Positions 52,156 through 63,491 of a DNA stretch of 64,000 nucleotides are shown one piece after another. The notes beneath the pieces were generated by a model. The model did no database searches, was not told the DNA's origin, and worked only from the letters and a program-made list of their open reading frames with translations. The stretch lies in NCBI GenBank assembly GCA_902576765.1, contig CACGWH010000001.1:39395-103394 (forward strand), written 5' to 3'. The number at the start of each line of letters is the position of its first letter. The first letter of the stretch is position 1. The position numbers and the translations under genes are program-made. Source of the stretch: an uncultured Pelagibacteraceae bacterium (GTDB taxonomy: Bacteria; Pseudomonadota; Alphaproteobacteria; Pelagibacterales; Pelagibacteraceae).

Positions 52156-53075
52156 TAATTGATGTTAATTCGGTTTTGCTGAAGTTTGGCAAAATCTTCA
52201 TCTGCATGATAAGAAGATCTAGTTAAAGGAGATGATGAAACTAATAAAAAACCTTTAGCTTTTGCAATTTTTCCTAATTCGTCAAATTCTTGTGGTGTAT
52301 AATATCTTTCGAGTGGAAAATGTCTGACAGATGGCTGTAAATATTGACCGATAGTTAGAAAATCTACATCAGCAGATTTTAAATCATCCATAACTTGTAA
52401 AATTTCATCTCTGGTTTCACCAAGACCAACCATTATTCCTGACTTAGTAAAAATTTTTTTATTTACTATTTTGGCATTTTTTAAAAGTTCTAAAGATGCA
52501 AAATATCTAGAACCTGGTCTTACTTTTAAATAGAGACTAGGAACAGTTTCAATATTATGATTAAAAACATCAGGGTTAGCCTCTAAAACTTTTTTATAAG
52601 AGTCACCTTTTCTCAAAAAATCTGGCGTCAAAACTTCAATTGTAGTATTAGGATTAGTTTTTCGTGTTTGATTAATTACTTCATAAAAATGATTAGATCC
52701 GCCATCATCCAAATCATCTCGATCAACTGATGTAATTACAACGTGTTTTAAATTTAATTTTTTTACAGCTTCTGCAATTTTTATTGGCTCAAGAGAGTCA
52801 AGTTTTCCTGGTTTACCAGTTTTAACATCACAAAATGCACATGCTCTTGTGCAAGTATCACCCATGATCATGAATGTAGCGTGTCTTTTGCTCCAACATT
52901 CAGTAATATTTGGACAATTAGCTTCCTGACAAACTGTTACAAGATTATTTTTATTTACAATTGTTTTTGTTAAGAAAAACTCTTTGCTGTTTGATAATTT
53001 TGATCTTATCCAATTCGGTTTTTTTTTAATTGGATTTATCGGTTTATTTCTTTTTTCTGGATGTCTAATTTTCAT
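52155..53075 (-). CDS. lipA: lipoyl synthase
   Basis: [42 protein letters not shown]: both Fe-S cysteine motifs. Confidence 0.97.
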   Translation of the reverse strand: MKIRHPEKRNKPINPIKKKPNWIRSKLSNSKEFFLTKTIVNKNNLVTVCQEANCPNITECWSKRHATFMIMGDTCTRACAFCDVKTGKPGKLDSLEPIKIAEAVKKLNLKHVVITSVDRDDLDDGGSNHFYEVINQTRKTNPNTTIEVLTPDFLRKGDSYKKVLEANPDVFNHNIETVPSLYLKVRPGSRYFASLELLKNAKIVNKKIFTKSGIMVGLGETRDEILQVMDDLKSADVDFLTIGQYLQPSVRHFPLERYYTPQEFDELGKIAKAKGFLLVSSSPLTRSSYHADEDFAKLQQNRININ

Positions 53076-53367
53076 TATTTTTAATTATATAAATTTTTTC
53101 ATTTTTTTTGCCAAATAATAACCTTTCTCTAATCAAAGTTTCAATATAATCAAGATCAAGATTGTCACTTAATAATGAATTTTTAAAATCCAAGTCATTT
53201 ATTTGATTAATTAATAAGGATTCCTGTTTTTGTAAGTTTTTTAAAAATTTTTTTTTTTCAAAATAAGAGATTAAACCTCTTTGTCCAGACAAAAGGTTGA
53301 AAAAAAAGTACAATATTAAAAAAATAGATATTAGTAAAAAATAGTTTTTTTTTAATCTTTTAAGCAT
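53065..53367 (-). CDS. ftsB: septum formation initiator / FtsB-DivIC family protein
   Basis: Short TM plus coiled coil ([62 protein letters not shown]), next to eno. Confidence 0.88.
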   Translation of the reverse strand: MLKRLKKNYFLLISIFLILYFFFNLLSGQRGLISYFEKKKFLKNLQKQESLLINQINDLDFKNSLLSDNLDLDYIETLIRERLLFGKKNEKIYIIKNNEN

Positions 53368-54623
53368 TAATGAATCTTATTCATTCTTGCTTTTTTGCCA
53401 AGTTCTTCTTCAATACGTAATAATTGATTATATTTAGCTACTCTTTCAGATCTAGCCAAAGATCCAGTTTTAATTTGATTTGAATTAGTTCCAACAGCTA
53501 AATCAGCAATAAAAGTGTCCTCACTATCTCCGGACCTATGAGAAATAATAGTTTTGAAACCAATAATTTGGGCAAATTTTATAACTTCGAGTGTTTCGGA
53601 GACAGTGCCAATTTGGTTAAGTTTTATCAATATTGCATTAGATGAAACATTTAAAAATCCCTTTTTAAGTCTTTCTAAATTTGTTACATAAAGATCATCA
53701 CCAACTATTTGAACTTTTTGAGTTGATTTCATCAACTTATTCCATGAAATCCAATCATTTTCAGCAAACGGATCTTCAATAGATTTAATTTTATATTTTT
53801 TTATTATTTTTTTATACTCTTTAATTGATTTATCTACAGATACATAATTTTTTGAATGAATAGAATATTTATTTTTTTTATACAATTCATTTGCAGCTAC
53901 ATCTAAACAAATCGAAATATCTTTGCCATTTTTAAAACCAGATTTTTTAATTGCTGACACTATAAGGTCTAAAGCTTTGTTATTGCTTGAGATCATTGGT
54001 GCAAATCCACCTTCATCACCTACAGATGTAGATAATCCATTATTTTTTAATAATTTTTTTAAATTATTTATTACCAAAAAACACATTCTCATTGCCTCAG
54101 AAAAACTTTTTGCTTTATCAGGTCTAATCATAAATTCTTGAATTCTCAAATCGTTATTTGCATGCGCACCACCATTAATTATATTCATTAACGGATAAGG
54201 AAGCTGAAAATTGTTTTTTACAGAAAAAGTTTTATATAAAGGTAACTTCTTCACTTTAGCAGAAAGTTTTTTAACTGCCATTGAAACAGCAAGAATTGAG
54301 TTGGCTCCTAATTTTGCTTTTTGTCTTGTGCCATCTAAGTTAATCATCAACGAGTCAATTCTTTCTTGATTATGAATATTTTCACCTTTTAATTTTTTAA
54401 AAATTTTAGAATTTACTAATTTGATTGCATTTAAAACACTTTTACCTAAATATTTTTTATTATTAATATCTCTTTTTTCAAAAGCCTCATAAGTACCAGT
54501 GGATGCACCTGAAGGACAAATGGCTTTAGCGCTATTATTTTTTATAAAAACTTCAGCCTCTACAGTTGGATTACCTCTGCTGTCATAAATTTGACGTGCT
54601 TTTACTTTTAAAATTTGACTCAC
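53367..54623 (-). CDS. eno: enolase
   Basis: ARQIYDSRGNPTVEAEV, SGASTGTYEAFEKRD, SIEDPFAENDW, ISHRSGDSEDTFIADLAV. Confidence 0.98.
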   Translation of the reverse strand: MSQILKVKARQIYDSRGNPTVEAEVFIKNNSAKAICPSGASTGTYEAFEKRDINNKKYLGKSVLNAIKLVNSKIFKKLKGENIHNQERIDSLMINLDGTRQKAKLGANSILAVSMAVKKLSAKVKKLPLYKTFSVKNNFQLPYPLMNIINGGAHANNDLRIQEFMIRPDKAKSFSEAMRMCFLVINNLKKLLKNNGLSTSVGDEGGFAPMISSNNKALDLIVSAIKKSGFKNGKDISICLDVAANELYKKNKYSIHSKNYVSVDKSIKEYKKIIKKYKIKSIEDPFAENDWISWNKLMKSTQKVQIVGDDLYVTNLERLKKGFLNVSSNAILIKLNQIGTVSETLEVIKFAQIIGFKTIISHRSGDSEDTFIADLAVGTNSNQIKTGSLARSERVAKYNQLLRIEEELGKKARMNKIH

Positions 54624-55447
54624 TAATTTTTAATTAAGTTATCTATATCTGTAAGTTGTTTTAACAAACTCTCTAGTTTATTTAATGGAACCATATTAGG
54701 TCCATCTGAGGGTGCGTTATCTGGGTCCTGGTGAGTTTCTATAAAAACTCCTGCAACACCTACAGCTACAGCTGCTCTCGCTAGATACTCAACGAATTCT
54801 CTTTGACCTCCACTTTTTTCTCCTAGTCCACCAGGTTGCTGAACAGAATGTGTAGCATCAAATATCACTGGATAACCATTTTTTGCCATTATAGGTATTG
54901 ACCTCATATCTGAAACTAATGTGTTATAACCAAAACTTGCTCCCCTCTCTGTAACTAAAATATTTTTATTTCCAGAATCTGAAATTTTCTTAGTTACATT
55001 TACCATATCCCATGGTGCTAAGAATTGACCTTTTTTTACATTAATTATTTTATTAGTGCTAGCTGCAGCTACTAACAAGTCTGTTTGTCTGCACAAGAAA
55101 GCAGGAATTTGTAATATATCAACGTGCTTCGCAACTATAGAGCATTGTTCTATATTATGAATATCTGTCAAAACAGGTATATTTAGTTCTTTTTTAATTT
55201 TATCAAATACAGGAAGAGAAGCTTCCAAACCTGCTCCTCTTTTGCCTTTGAGGCTTGTTCTATTGGCTTTATCAAATGATGTTTTATAAATAAAACCTAA
55301 ACCAAATTTACCAGTAATTTCTTTTATTTTACCAGCCATATCCATTGCATGTTGCTCTGACTCAAGTTGACAAGGACCAGCGATAATACAAATTTTTTTA
55401 TCGTTTGAGATTTCTATTTTTCCACAATTAACTTTTATGTTGTTCAT
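54623..55447 (-). CDS. kdsA: 3-deoxy-8-phosphooctulonate synthase
   Basis: [51 protein letters not shown]. Confidence 0.97.
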   Translation of the reverse strand: MNNIKVNCGKIEISNDKKICIIAGPCQLESEQHAMDMAGKIKEITGKFGLGFIYKTSFDKANRTSLKGKRGAGLEASLPVFDKIKKELNIPVLTDIHNIEQCSIVAKHVDILQIPAFLCRQTDLLVAAASTNKIINVKKGQFLAPWDMVNVTKKISDSGNKNILVTERGASFGYNTLVSDMRSIPIMAKNGYPVIFDATHSVQQPGGLGEKSGGQREFVEYLARAAVAVGVAGVFIETHQDPDNAPSDGPNMVPLNKLESLLKQLTDIDNLIKN

Positions 55448-57060
55448 TTATGATTTTTAGCTGCTTTGATAAAAGATGAGAATAAAGGATGAGGAGCTAA
55501 AGGTCTAGATTTAAATTCTGGATGAAACTGAACACCAATAAACCAAGGATGATTTTTTAGTTCAATTATCTCAGGTAATAAACCATCTGGAGATAAACCA
55601 GAAAAAACCAATCCTTTTTTCTCAAATTTGTCCTTATAGTTAATATTAACTTCATATCTGTGTCGATGTCTCTCGTTAACTACTTTCTTTCCATAAATCT
55701 TTCTAATCATAGAATTATCTTTCAATTTAGCCTCGTAAGAACCCAATCTCATTGTGCCTCCCAAGTCTTTATCTGTTCCTTTTATAGTTTTGCCGTCTTT
55801 AATCCATTCATTTATTAAACCTATAACTGGAAGTCCATTTTTATCAAACTCACTAGAAGTGGCTTTTTTTAAATTTAGTTTGTTTCTTGCAAATTCGATT
55901 ATTGCCATTTGCATTCCATAACAAATTCCGAGGAATGGGATTTTATTATTTCTTGCATATTTAATTGCAGCAATTTTTCCGTGAGTACCTCTTTTACCAA
56001 AACCACCAGGTATTAAAATTCCAGAAATATTTTTAAGTTTTTTTGGTATCTCTGATAATTCTAATTTCTCAGAATCAATCCTAACTAGGTTTACTTTAGT
56101 ATTATTTTCAATACCACCATGGGTGAGTGCTTCATCAAGAGATTTATAGGCATCTTTTAATTCGATATACTTTCCAATAATTGCAATATTTACTTGTTTT
56201 TTTGTTTGTAAAATAATTTTAGTAATTTTTTTCCAAGGATTTAAATTAACTGGTTTTTTTGATTTTAAATTAAAGTAATTTAAAACTTGAATATCTAATT
56301 TTTCCTTAAAAAAACTGATTGGTGCCTCATAAATAGTCCTCACATCTACAGTTTCAATTACATTTTTAATGTTAACATTACAAAATAATGATATTTTTTT
56401 TCTATGTTCCAATGGTATTGATCTCTCAGATCTACAAATAATTATGTCTGGCTGAATACCTATACTTCTTAATTCTTTGACAGAATGTTGGGTAGGTTTG
56501 GTTTTAATTTCATCTGAGGATTTTAAGTAAGGAACAAGCGTTAAATGAATGAATAGCGTATTTTTTTTTCCTATATCATTTGCAAACTGTCTTATTGCTT
56601 CTATAAAAGGTAAGCTTTCAATATCTCCTACAATTCCACCTATTTCACAAATTACAAAATCTTCCTTTGATGAGTCTTTTTTAATAAATTCTTTAATACG
56701 ATCTGTAATATGGGGTATTACTTGAACAGTTTTACCAAGATATTCTCCTTTACGTTCTTTTTTGAGAACATCATTATAAATTTTTCCTGTTGTTATATTA
56801 TCTGATTTTTTAGCTGACACTCCAGAAAATCTTTCATAATGACCTAAATCAAGATCTGTTTCTGCTCCATCATCAGTTACAAAAACCTCTCCATGTTGAA
56901 ATGGACTCATCGTACCTGGATCTACATTTAAATAAGGATCAAGTTTTCTTAATCTAACTTTATAACCTCTAGATTGAAGTAAATAAGCTAATGAAGCTGA
57001 AGAGAGACCTTTTCCTAATGATGAAACCACGCCGCCCGTGACAAATATAAATCGCGCCAT
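55444..57060 (-). CDS. pyrG: CTP synthase
   Basis: [53 protein letters not shown]. Confidence 0.98.
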   Translation of the reverse strand: MARFIFVTGGVVSSLGKGLSSASLAYLLQSRGYKVRLRKLDPYLNVDPGTMSPFQHGEVFVTDDGAETDLDLGHYERFSGVSAKKSDNITTGKIYNDVLKKERKGEYLGKTVQVIPHITDRIKEFIKKDSSKEDFVICEIGGIVGDIESLPFIEAIRQFANDIGKKNTLFIHLTLVPYLKSSDEIKTKPTQHSVKELRSIGIQPDIIICRSERSIPLEHRKKISLFCNVNIKNVIETVDVRTIYEAPISFFKEKLDIQVLNYFNLKSKKPVNLNPWKKITKIILQTKKQVNIAIIGKYIELKDAYKSLDEALTHGGIENNTKVNLVRIDSEKLELSEIPKKLKNISGILIPGGFGKRGTHGKIAAIKYARNNKIPFLGICYGMQMAIIEFARNKLNLKKATSSEFDKNGLPVIGLINEWIKDGKTIKGTDKDLGGTMRLGSYEAKLKDNSMIRKIYGKKVVNERHRHRYEVNINYKDKFEKKGLVFSGLSPDGLLPEIIELKNHPWFIGVQFHPEFKSRPLAPHPLFSSFIKAAKNHK

Positions 57061-57100
57061 GGAATTATCTTATAGCGAATAAAAAAGCGATTGAAAAGGA

Positions 57101-57403
57101 TTAATTATTATTCTCTGGTATTTCAGGTGTATCTTCGGTCTTTTCTTTCACTGTGTCCAAAACAGATGATGTTGGAGCCAAATCACCTCTAGAAATGATA
57201 GTGAGACCTAAACTACAAATAATAAATAATGCAGCAACTATAGCAGTTGCTTTGGTCATAAAATTACCAGCAGATCTTGAAAACATAAAATTTTCTTGTG
57301 AAACACCTATTCCTAGTGCCCCACCCTCAGATTTTTGCATTAAAACTAGTAAAACTAAAATAATTGCAAATATGATATTAAGGATTAAAAAAATATTTTC
57401 CAT
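57101..57403 (-). CDS. secG: preprotein translocase subunit SecG
   Basis: ILNIIFAIILVLLVLMQKSEGGALGIG...RSAGNFMTKATAIVAALFIICSL. Confidence 0.94.
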   Translation of the reverse strand: MENIFLILNIIFAIILVLLVLMQKSEGGALGIGVSQENFMFSRSAGNFMTKATAIVAALFIICSLGLTIISRGDLAPTSSVLDTVKEKTEDTPEIPENNN

Positions 57404-57409
57404 GGAGTT

Positions 57410-58147
57410 TTAATTAAAGGATTTTTTGATTATATCAATAAATTTTTTTGCATCTTGAGAAGCCCCACCAACTAAAAATCCATCAATATTATCAATAGAT
57501 CTTAACTGAATAATATTTTTCGGATTTACTGATCCACCATATAAAACTTTATTTTTTTTTTTCTTACTTTTTATAAAATCGATTGTATCTGATAAATCTG
57601 TTGATTTTGGAATTAAACCAGTGCCTATAGACCAAACTGGTTCGTAAGCAATTATAATATTTCTATTATTTTTAATTTTGTTTAAACCCTTTCTTAATTG
57701 TAAATTTAAAACTTTTTTAGTAATTTTTTTTCTTTTTTCTTTTAAAGTTTCTCCAATACAAAAAATTACCTTTAGTCCTGAATTTAAAGCACTTTTTATT
57801 TTCAAATTAATTAATCTATCATTTTCTCCTGATTGTCTATTTTCTGAATGTCCAATTATTACATATTTAGCTCCAACATTTTTCAACATCATTGAATTTA
57901 CTGATCCAGTGAATGCTCCATAAGTATCATTTTCGTGACAATTTTGTGCACCCACTTCAATTTTAGAGTTTTTGAGTTTTTTTGACATTGGTCGAATTAA
58001 TATATTTGGTGGACAATAAATTATTTTGATAGACTTGTTTTTTTTGAAAGTTTTAAAAAATTTAACTATTTTATGCAGTGAATTTAGCGAATTCAAACCT
58101 CCAAACATTTTCCAATTAGCAATAAAATACATATATTTATTTGTCAT
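57410..58147 (-). CDS. tpiA: triosephosphate isomerase
   Basis: FIANWKMFGGLN, GHSENRQ, IAYEPVWSIGTG, VLYGGSVNPKN. Confidence 0.97.
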   Translation of the reverse strand: MTNKYMYFIANWKMFGGLNSLNSLHKIVKFFKTFKKNKSIKIIYCPPNILIRPMSKKLKNSKIEVGAQNCHENDTYGAFTGSVNSMMLKNVGAKYVIIGHSENRQSGENDRLINLKIKSALNSGLKVIFCIGETLKEKRKKITKKVLNLQLRKGLNKIKNNRNIIIAYEPVWSIGTGLIPKSTDLSDTIDFIKSKKKKNKVLYGGSVNPKNIIQLRSIDNIDGFLVGGASQDAKKFIDIIKKSFN

Positions 58148-58203
58148 ATGTTATTTTTTAATTTATAGCTTTGCTTTTTATAGATCAATAAATTTATAGA
58201 TTA

Positions 58204-59619
58204 ATGATTGGTAGCTTTAGAAATTTTGCCAAAACTAAGTTTGCTGGCTTATTAGTTTTTATCATGATTATACCCTTTGTATTCTGGGGTATGGGAGGTA
58301 TGTTTAGTAGTGGTAATACAAATAACCTAGCGAAAATAAATAAAACAAATATTTCAACTAGTGATTTTTTTGTTTATTTAGATGAAATAAATATTGCAGG
58401 GGAAACCATTAGAAATAATTTAGAAAATAATATCATTGAAGAACTTTTACAAACTTTGATTTCAACAAAACTTCTTGATCTAGAAATTGAGAGTTATAAA
58501 ATTTTACTTAACGAAGAAACGCTATTAAAAAAAATTAAAAATAACAAAAATTTTTTTGACGATACAGGAAAATTTCAAAGAATAAAATATGAGAAATTTT
58601 TACTTGAAAATAATATCTCTGCGCCATTATTTGAGCAAAGACTAAAAAAAAGAGAGTCCCAAAAAAACTTATTTGACTATATAGGTGCAGGTACTACCTC
58701 GCCAAATTTTTTAGTGACAAAATTATTTAATGATGAAAATAGAAAATTAAATTTAGAATTTTTCAACTTGGAAAATTTTTATAAAAAAAAAAATGAGTTT
58801 TCTGAAAAAGATTTAAATGAATTTCTTTTTGAAAATAAAGATAACCTCAAAATTGAGTATATTGATTTCAAATACACTATTTTAAATCCAACTAATTTAG
58901 TTGGGGTCGATGAATTTAATCAAGCTTTTTTTGATAAAATTGACCAAATTGAAATTGATATATCTAATGATATTAATTTTGATGATATAGTTTCAAATCT
59001 TAATTTATCATCTACCAATGTAAAAAATTTCAAATTTTCAGATGATAAAAAAGAAATAGAGAAAAAAATCTACCAATTAAGGGATAATAAATTTGATATT
59101 ATCGAGGATGAAAACGATTACGTTTTATATCAAATTCAAAATATTGAAAATAGAGATCCTGATTTAAAAGATAAACAAACTCGGGGAGAAATAATTGAAC
59201 TAATTTCACAAAAAAATAAATTTGAGTACAACAGTGATTTATTAAAAAGAATTAAGAATAATGATTTTAACAAGAATGATTTTTTAAATATGGGTAAAGA
59301 TAAAATTGAAAAAATTGAATTAAATTCTGTTAAAGATAATAAAAAATTTGATATAAATGCTATTGAGCTTTTATATTCAATGCCAGTGAATACTATAACT
59401 TTAATTAATGATGAAAAAGATAATATTTACTTAGCAAGAATAAATAGTTTTAAAGATATGGAAATTAGAAATGATGAAGATAATTTCAAAAATTATATTA
59501 TTAAACAAAAAACAAATAATAAGAACTCAATATTAAAATCTTACGATTTATTTTTAAATAATAAATACAAAGTAAATCTTAATCAAAAAACGATTGAGAG
59601 AATAAAAAATAATTTTTAA
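58204..59619 (+). CDS. SurA_N/PpiD-like membrane-anchored periplasmic folding factor
   Basis: MIGSFRNFAKTKFAGLLVFIMIIPFVFWGMGGMF anchor typical of alphaproteobacterial PpiD; precedes trpE; SurA_N-like helices. Confidence 0.85.
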   Translation: MIGSFRNFAKTKFAGLLVFIMIIPFVFWGMGGMFSSGNTNNLAKINKTNISTSDFFVYLDEINIAGETIRNNLENNIIEELLQTLISTKLLDLEIESYKILLNEETLLKKIKNNKNFFDDTGKFQRIKYEKFLLENNISAPLFEQRLKKRESQKNLFDYIGAGTTSPNFLVTKLFNDENRKLNLEFFNLENFYKKKNEFSEKDLNEFLFENKDNLKIEYIDFKYTILNPTNLVGVDEFNQAFFDKIDQIEIDISNDINFDDIVSNLNLSSTNVKNFKFSDDKKEIEKKIYQLRDNKFDIIEDENDYVLYQIQNIENRDPDLKDKQTRGEIIELISQKNKFEYNSDLLKRIKNNDFNKNDFLNMGKDKIEKIELNSVKDNKKFDINAIELLYSMPVNTITLINDEKDNIYLARINSFKDMEIRNDEDNFKNYIIKQKTNNKNSILKSYDLFLNNKYKVNLNQKTIERIKNNF

Positions 59620-61079
59620 TGAAAATTAATCGAAACTTCAAAGATTTTAAGTTTCGACACAGAAACAGAAAAAATCAAATCATTTATACATCTAAAAAAG
59701 TTAAAAATGACGAAGAAATATTAAATTTAATCGACAATTTTTTAGAAGAAAAAAACAGTTTTATATTTGAGTCAGTTGAAAAAGGGAAAATAAAAGGCAG
59801 ATATACAATATTTGGGAAAAATCCTGATAAAATTTGGGAATTCAATAATAATACCTCTTATCAAATAAAAAAAAATAAAAAGATAAAATTAAAAGATAGC
59901 CCAGAGAAATTAATTGAAAATATAATTGAGGATTTTAGATTTGAAACACCAAAAGATTTACCAAAAATTTGCTCTCTAATATCTGGTTTTTTTTCCTACG
60001 ACTCAATTAGATATATCGAAAAAATTCCTAATAATTGTAAAAATGATCTTAAGTTACCTGATGTAAGACTTTTAAGACCAAAAACACTAGTGATTCACGA
60101 TAATGTAAAAAAGGAAATATTTTTTATAATTAACATATTTAAAGATGAAAAAATTAAAGATTATCATCAAAAATACGAAGAAATAAAAGCTGATATTTTT
60201 AGATTATTTATTCAGTCATCAATTAAAATTTTAAAAAAAAACGAAAATTTTTTTTCTAAAAATATAAAAGTAAAATCTAATATTCCAAAAAGTAAATTCA
60301 TTTCTATGGTAAATAAAGCAAAAAAATACATTAAATTAGGTGATATATTTCAAGTAGTTTTGAGTCAAAGATTTGAAACTAATTTAAATAAGAAACCTTT
60401 AGATATTTACAAAAAACTTAGAATTACTAATCCCTCGCCTTTCATGTTTTATTTTAATTTTAATGACTTTCAAATAATTGGTGCAAGTCCTGAAATATTA
60501 GTAAGGCTTAGAGATAACAAGATCACCGTAAGACCAATAGCAGGAACAAGACCACGTGGAAAAACACATAAAGAAGATCAATTTTACAAAAAAGATCTTC
60601 TCAAAGATAAAAAAGAGCTTGCAGAACATTTAATGCTTCTAGATTTAGGAAGAAATGATGCTGGTAAAGTTTCAAAAATTAATTCAGTAAAAGTGACTGA
60701 AAGTTTTATTATTGAGAAATATTCTCATGTTATGCATATTGTCTCAAATGTTATAGGAGAGCATGATAAGAGGTTTTCAAAATTTAAGTCATTATTAGCA
60801 GGTTTTCCTGCAGGAACTGTTTCTGGCGCTCCCAAAATTAGAGCTATGGAAATAATTGATGAATTGGAAACAACAAAAAGAAAAGTTTATGCAGGAGGTA
60901 TAGGGTATTTTTCTGCTAATGGAGAATTTGATACTTGTATAGCGCTGAGAACTGCTGTTGCTAAAAAAAATAAATTTTATGTTCAGGCTGGTGCTGGAAT
61001 AGTTGCAGATAGCAAACCACTCAAAGAATATGAAGAAACTGTAAACAAAGCTAAAGCTTTAATTAATGCGCTAAAATGA
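59619..61079 (+). CDS. trpE: anthranilate synthase component I
   Basis: GDIFQVVLSQRFE, NPSPFMFYF, IGASPEILVR, RPIAGTRPRGKT, PAGTVSGAPKIRAMEIIDELE. Confidence 0.97.
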   Translation: MKINRNFKDFKFRHRNRKNQIIYTSKKVKNDEEILNLIDNFLEEKNSFIFESVEKGKIKGRYTIFGKNPDKIWEFNNNTSYQIKKNKKIKLKDSPEKLIENIIEDFRFETPKDLPKICSLISGFFSYDSIRYIEKIPNNCKNDLKLPDVRLLRPKTLVIHDNVKKEIFFIINIFKDEKIKDYHQKYEEIKADIFRLFIQSSIKILKKNENFFSKNIKVKSNIPKSKFISMVNKAKKYIKLGDIFQVVLSQRFETNLNKKPLDIYKKLRITNPSPFMFYFNFNDFQIIGASPEILVRLRDNKITVRPIAGTRPRGKTHKEDQFYKKDLLKDKKELAEHLMLLDLGRNDAGKVSKINSVKVTESFIIEKYSHVMHIVSNVIGEHDKRFSKFKSLLAGFPAGTVSGAPKIRAMEIIDELETTKRKVYAGGIGYFSANGEFDTCIALRTAVAKKNKFYVQAGAGIVADSKPLKEYEETVNKAKALINALK

Positions 61080-61645
61080 AAAAAATAGTTCTAATTGATA
61101 ATTATGATAGTTTTACTTTTAACCTCTATCATTACCTATCTTCATTGAAAGTAAAAGTTGATGTTATTAGAAATGACCAAATTAATTCAAAAGAAATTAT
61201 AGAGAAAAAGTACAATAAAATTGTAATCTCACCTGGACCAGGTAATCCTAACCAATCAGGTAATTGTTTGAAAATTGTAAAATCTTTATACAGAAAAATA
61301 CCTATTCTTGGAGTTTGTTTGGGTCATCAAATAATAGGACAGGTATTTGGATCTAAAATTGTTCAAGCAAGAAAACTTATGCACGGAAAAACTAGTAAAA
61401 TAATATCAAATAAAAACGGTATATTAAAAAATCTTCCTAAAACTTTCGAAGCAACTCGATATCATAGCTTAATTATTGAAAAAAAATCACTTTCAAAAGA
61501 TCTTGAGATTACTGCTGAAACTAAAGATGGGTTAATAATGGGTGTCCGACACAAAAAATATCATGTTCATGGAGTGCAATTTCACCCTGAAAGTATTAAA
61601 ACTAAGTTAGGTATTAAAATTTTAAAAAATTTTATTAAAATTTAG
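61076..61645 (+). CDS. trpG: anthranilate synthase component II (glutamine amidotransferase)
   Basis: IDNYDSFTFNLYHYL, SPGPGNPNQSG, GVCLGHQIIGQVFG, GVQFHPESI. Confidence 0.97.
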   Translation: MKKIVLIDNYDSFTFNLYHYLSSLKVKVDVIRNDQINSKEIIEKKYNKIVISPGPGNPNQSGNCLKIVKSLYRKIPILGVCLGHQIIGQVFGSKIVQARKLMHGKTSKIISNKNGILKNLPKTFEATRYHSLIIEKKSLSKDLEITAETKDGLIMGVRHKKYHVHGVQFHPESIKTKLGIKILKNFIKI

Positions 61646-61650
61646 AGGCA

Positions 61651-62643
61651 ATGAAACAATTCATAGAAAAAATTAAGAATAAAGAAAATTTATCATTCGA
61701 GGAAAGTAAAGCAGCTTTTGAACTATTAATGGAAGGTAAAGCCGAAGAGCAAGAAATATTTGATTTTTTGACATTTTTATCAATTAAAGGTGAAGCATCA
61801 GACGAAATAGCTGGTGGAGTGTTTGTTCTTAGAAATAAGTCTAAAAGAGTTAATGTAGATAATTGTGTTGATACATGTGGTACGGGTGGAGATGGCATGA
61901 ATACACTTAATATATCTACAGCATCTGCTTTGCTGCTTGCAAGTATGGGTGTCAAGGTAGCAAAACACGGAAATAAAGCTGTATCTTCTAAATGTGGATC
62001 AGGTGATGTTTTAGAAGCTTTGAATATCAAAATTAATTTAGAGCCAAATGAAATAGAAAATCAAATTAATAAAAATAATTTTGGTTTTATGTTTGCACCA
62101 AATTACCATAGTGCAATGAAGTTTGTTGGTCCAACTAGAAAAAAAATTGGAAAAAGAACCATATTTAATATGATTGGACCATTAAGTAGCCCTGCTTTAG
62201 TGAAGAGACAAGTGGTTGGTGTCTTTGATAAAAAACTCTTAAAAATATTTGCGAATGCCTTAAATAATTTAGATATCAAATTTGCATGGATTGTAAATAG
62301 TGAAGATGGTTTAGATGAAATTTCTCCTTATGCTAAAACTAACATTATTCAATTAAAAGATAATAAGATTTCTGAAATTACAGTTGATCCAAAAGAATTA
62401 AATGTAAATGCAGACAAATTTGAAAATCTTGTAGGTGATGATGCAAAATTTAACGCAAATAAGATTATTGATATATTCAAAGGGGAAGATAATGATTTTT
62501 CTAAAGCTGTTTGTTTAAATACAGCTGCAGGATTAATAGTAAATGAAACTCATCAAAACTTTGCCGATGCATATAGCAATGCAAGAGAACATATTTTATC
62601 AAGTAAAGTTAAAAATTATTTAGAAAAAATTAAAAATGGCTGA
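61651..62643 (+). CDS. trpD: anthranilate phosphoribosyltransferase
   Basis: DTCGTGGDGMNTLNISTASA, AKHGNKAVSSKCGSGDVLEAL, GPLSSPA. Confidence 0.97.
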   Translation: MKQFIEKIKNKENLSFEESKAAFELLMEGKAEEQEIFDFLTFLSIKGEASDEIAGGVFVLRNKSKRVNVDNCVDTCGTGGDGMNTLNISTASALLLASMGVKVAKHGNKAVSSKCGSGDVLEALNIKINLEPNEIENQINKNNFGFMFAPNYHSAMKFVGPTRKKIGKRTIFNMIGPLSSPALVKRQVVGVFDKKLLKIFANALNNLDIKFAWIVNSEDGLDEISPYAKTNIIQLKDNKISEITVDPKELNVNADKFENLVGDDAKFNANKIIDIFKGEDNDFSKAVCLNTAAGLIVNETHQNFADAYSNAREHILSSKVKNYLEKIKNG

Positions 62644-63427
62644 AAATATTCTTGAAAAAATAATAAAAAAAAAAAGTGAAAAGATAGTAAATTTAAAAAA
62701 AACTATTTCACTAGATTCATTAAATGAATTAATTGATTCAAATAAAACATTTATCAATTTTAAACATAAGATTGAAAACAATATTAAAGAAAACAAATTT
62801 TCGATTATTGCCGAAATAAAAAAAGCAAGCCCTTCCGCAGGTGTAATTATTAAAGATTATGATCCTGTTAATATAGCTAATATATATAATGATAATAAAG
62901 CTTCTTGTTTATCAGTTTTAACTGAAGAAGATTTTTTTTTAGGAAACCTAATCCATATTAGCAAAATTAAACAGAAAGTTAATCTACCAATTTTATGTAA
63001 AGACTTTTTTATAGACAAGTTTCAGATACCATTAGCTAAAAGTTATGGGGCTGATGCTATATTAATTATCTTAGCCGGTGTCAGTGAAAGACTTGCAAAT
63101 GAATTATATGAAGAAGCTTTAAAGTTAAATATGTCTGTAATAGTTGAGGTGCATACTGTTATAGAGGCCAAACAAGCTCTCAAATTTAAAAATGCTTTGA
63201 TAGGAATAAATAATAGAAACCTAAAAACTTTAAAAACTGACATAAATACAACTTTTGATATTCATGATATTTTAGTCAATCATCAAGGCCCGTTAATTTC
63301 TGAAAGTGGAATTAGAACGAAAGATGAGCTTTTAGAATTATCTGAAAAAACTTCCATTAAAACTTTTTTAATTGGTGAATCACTTTTAAAAAATTTAGAA
63401 AATAATTCTATTTTTTCAGTTCTTTAG
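62636..63427 (+). CDS. trpC: indole-3-glycerol phosphate synthase
   Basis: FSIIAEIKKASPSAGVI, LPILCKDFFIDKFQI, IGINNRNLKTLKTDI, ISESGIRT. Confidence 0.97.
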   Translation: MAENILEKIIKKKSEKIVNLKKTISLDSLNELIDSNKTFINFKHKIENNIKENKFSIIAEIKKASPSAGVIIKDYDPVNIANIYNDNKASCLSVLTEEDFFLGNLIHISKIKQKVNLPILCKDFFIDKFQIPLAKSYGADAILIILAGVSERLANELYEEALKLNMSVIVEVHTVIEAKQALKFKNALIGINNRNLKTLKTDINTTFDIHDILVNHQGPLISESGIRTKDELLELSEKTSIKTFLIGESLLKNLENNSIFSVL

Positions 63428-63476
63428 TCAAATAATCCCCTTATTTACTGCCTTTTTTACTATTGTGAATTGTAGA

Positions 63477-63491
63477 GAACTTTTGTAGAAC
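63477..63491. promoter_or_regulatory. SOS box (LexA operator), alphaproteobacterial type
   Basis: GAAC-TTTTGTA-GAAC = reverse complement of GTTC-N7-GTTC, 25 nt upstream of the lexA ATG. Confidence 0.88.

Noticed and set aside
61635-62030. 131-aa minus ORF antisense to trpD
   Set aside because: Shadow ORF opposite conserved trpD.
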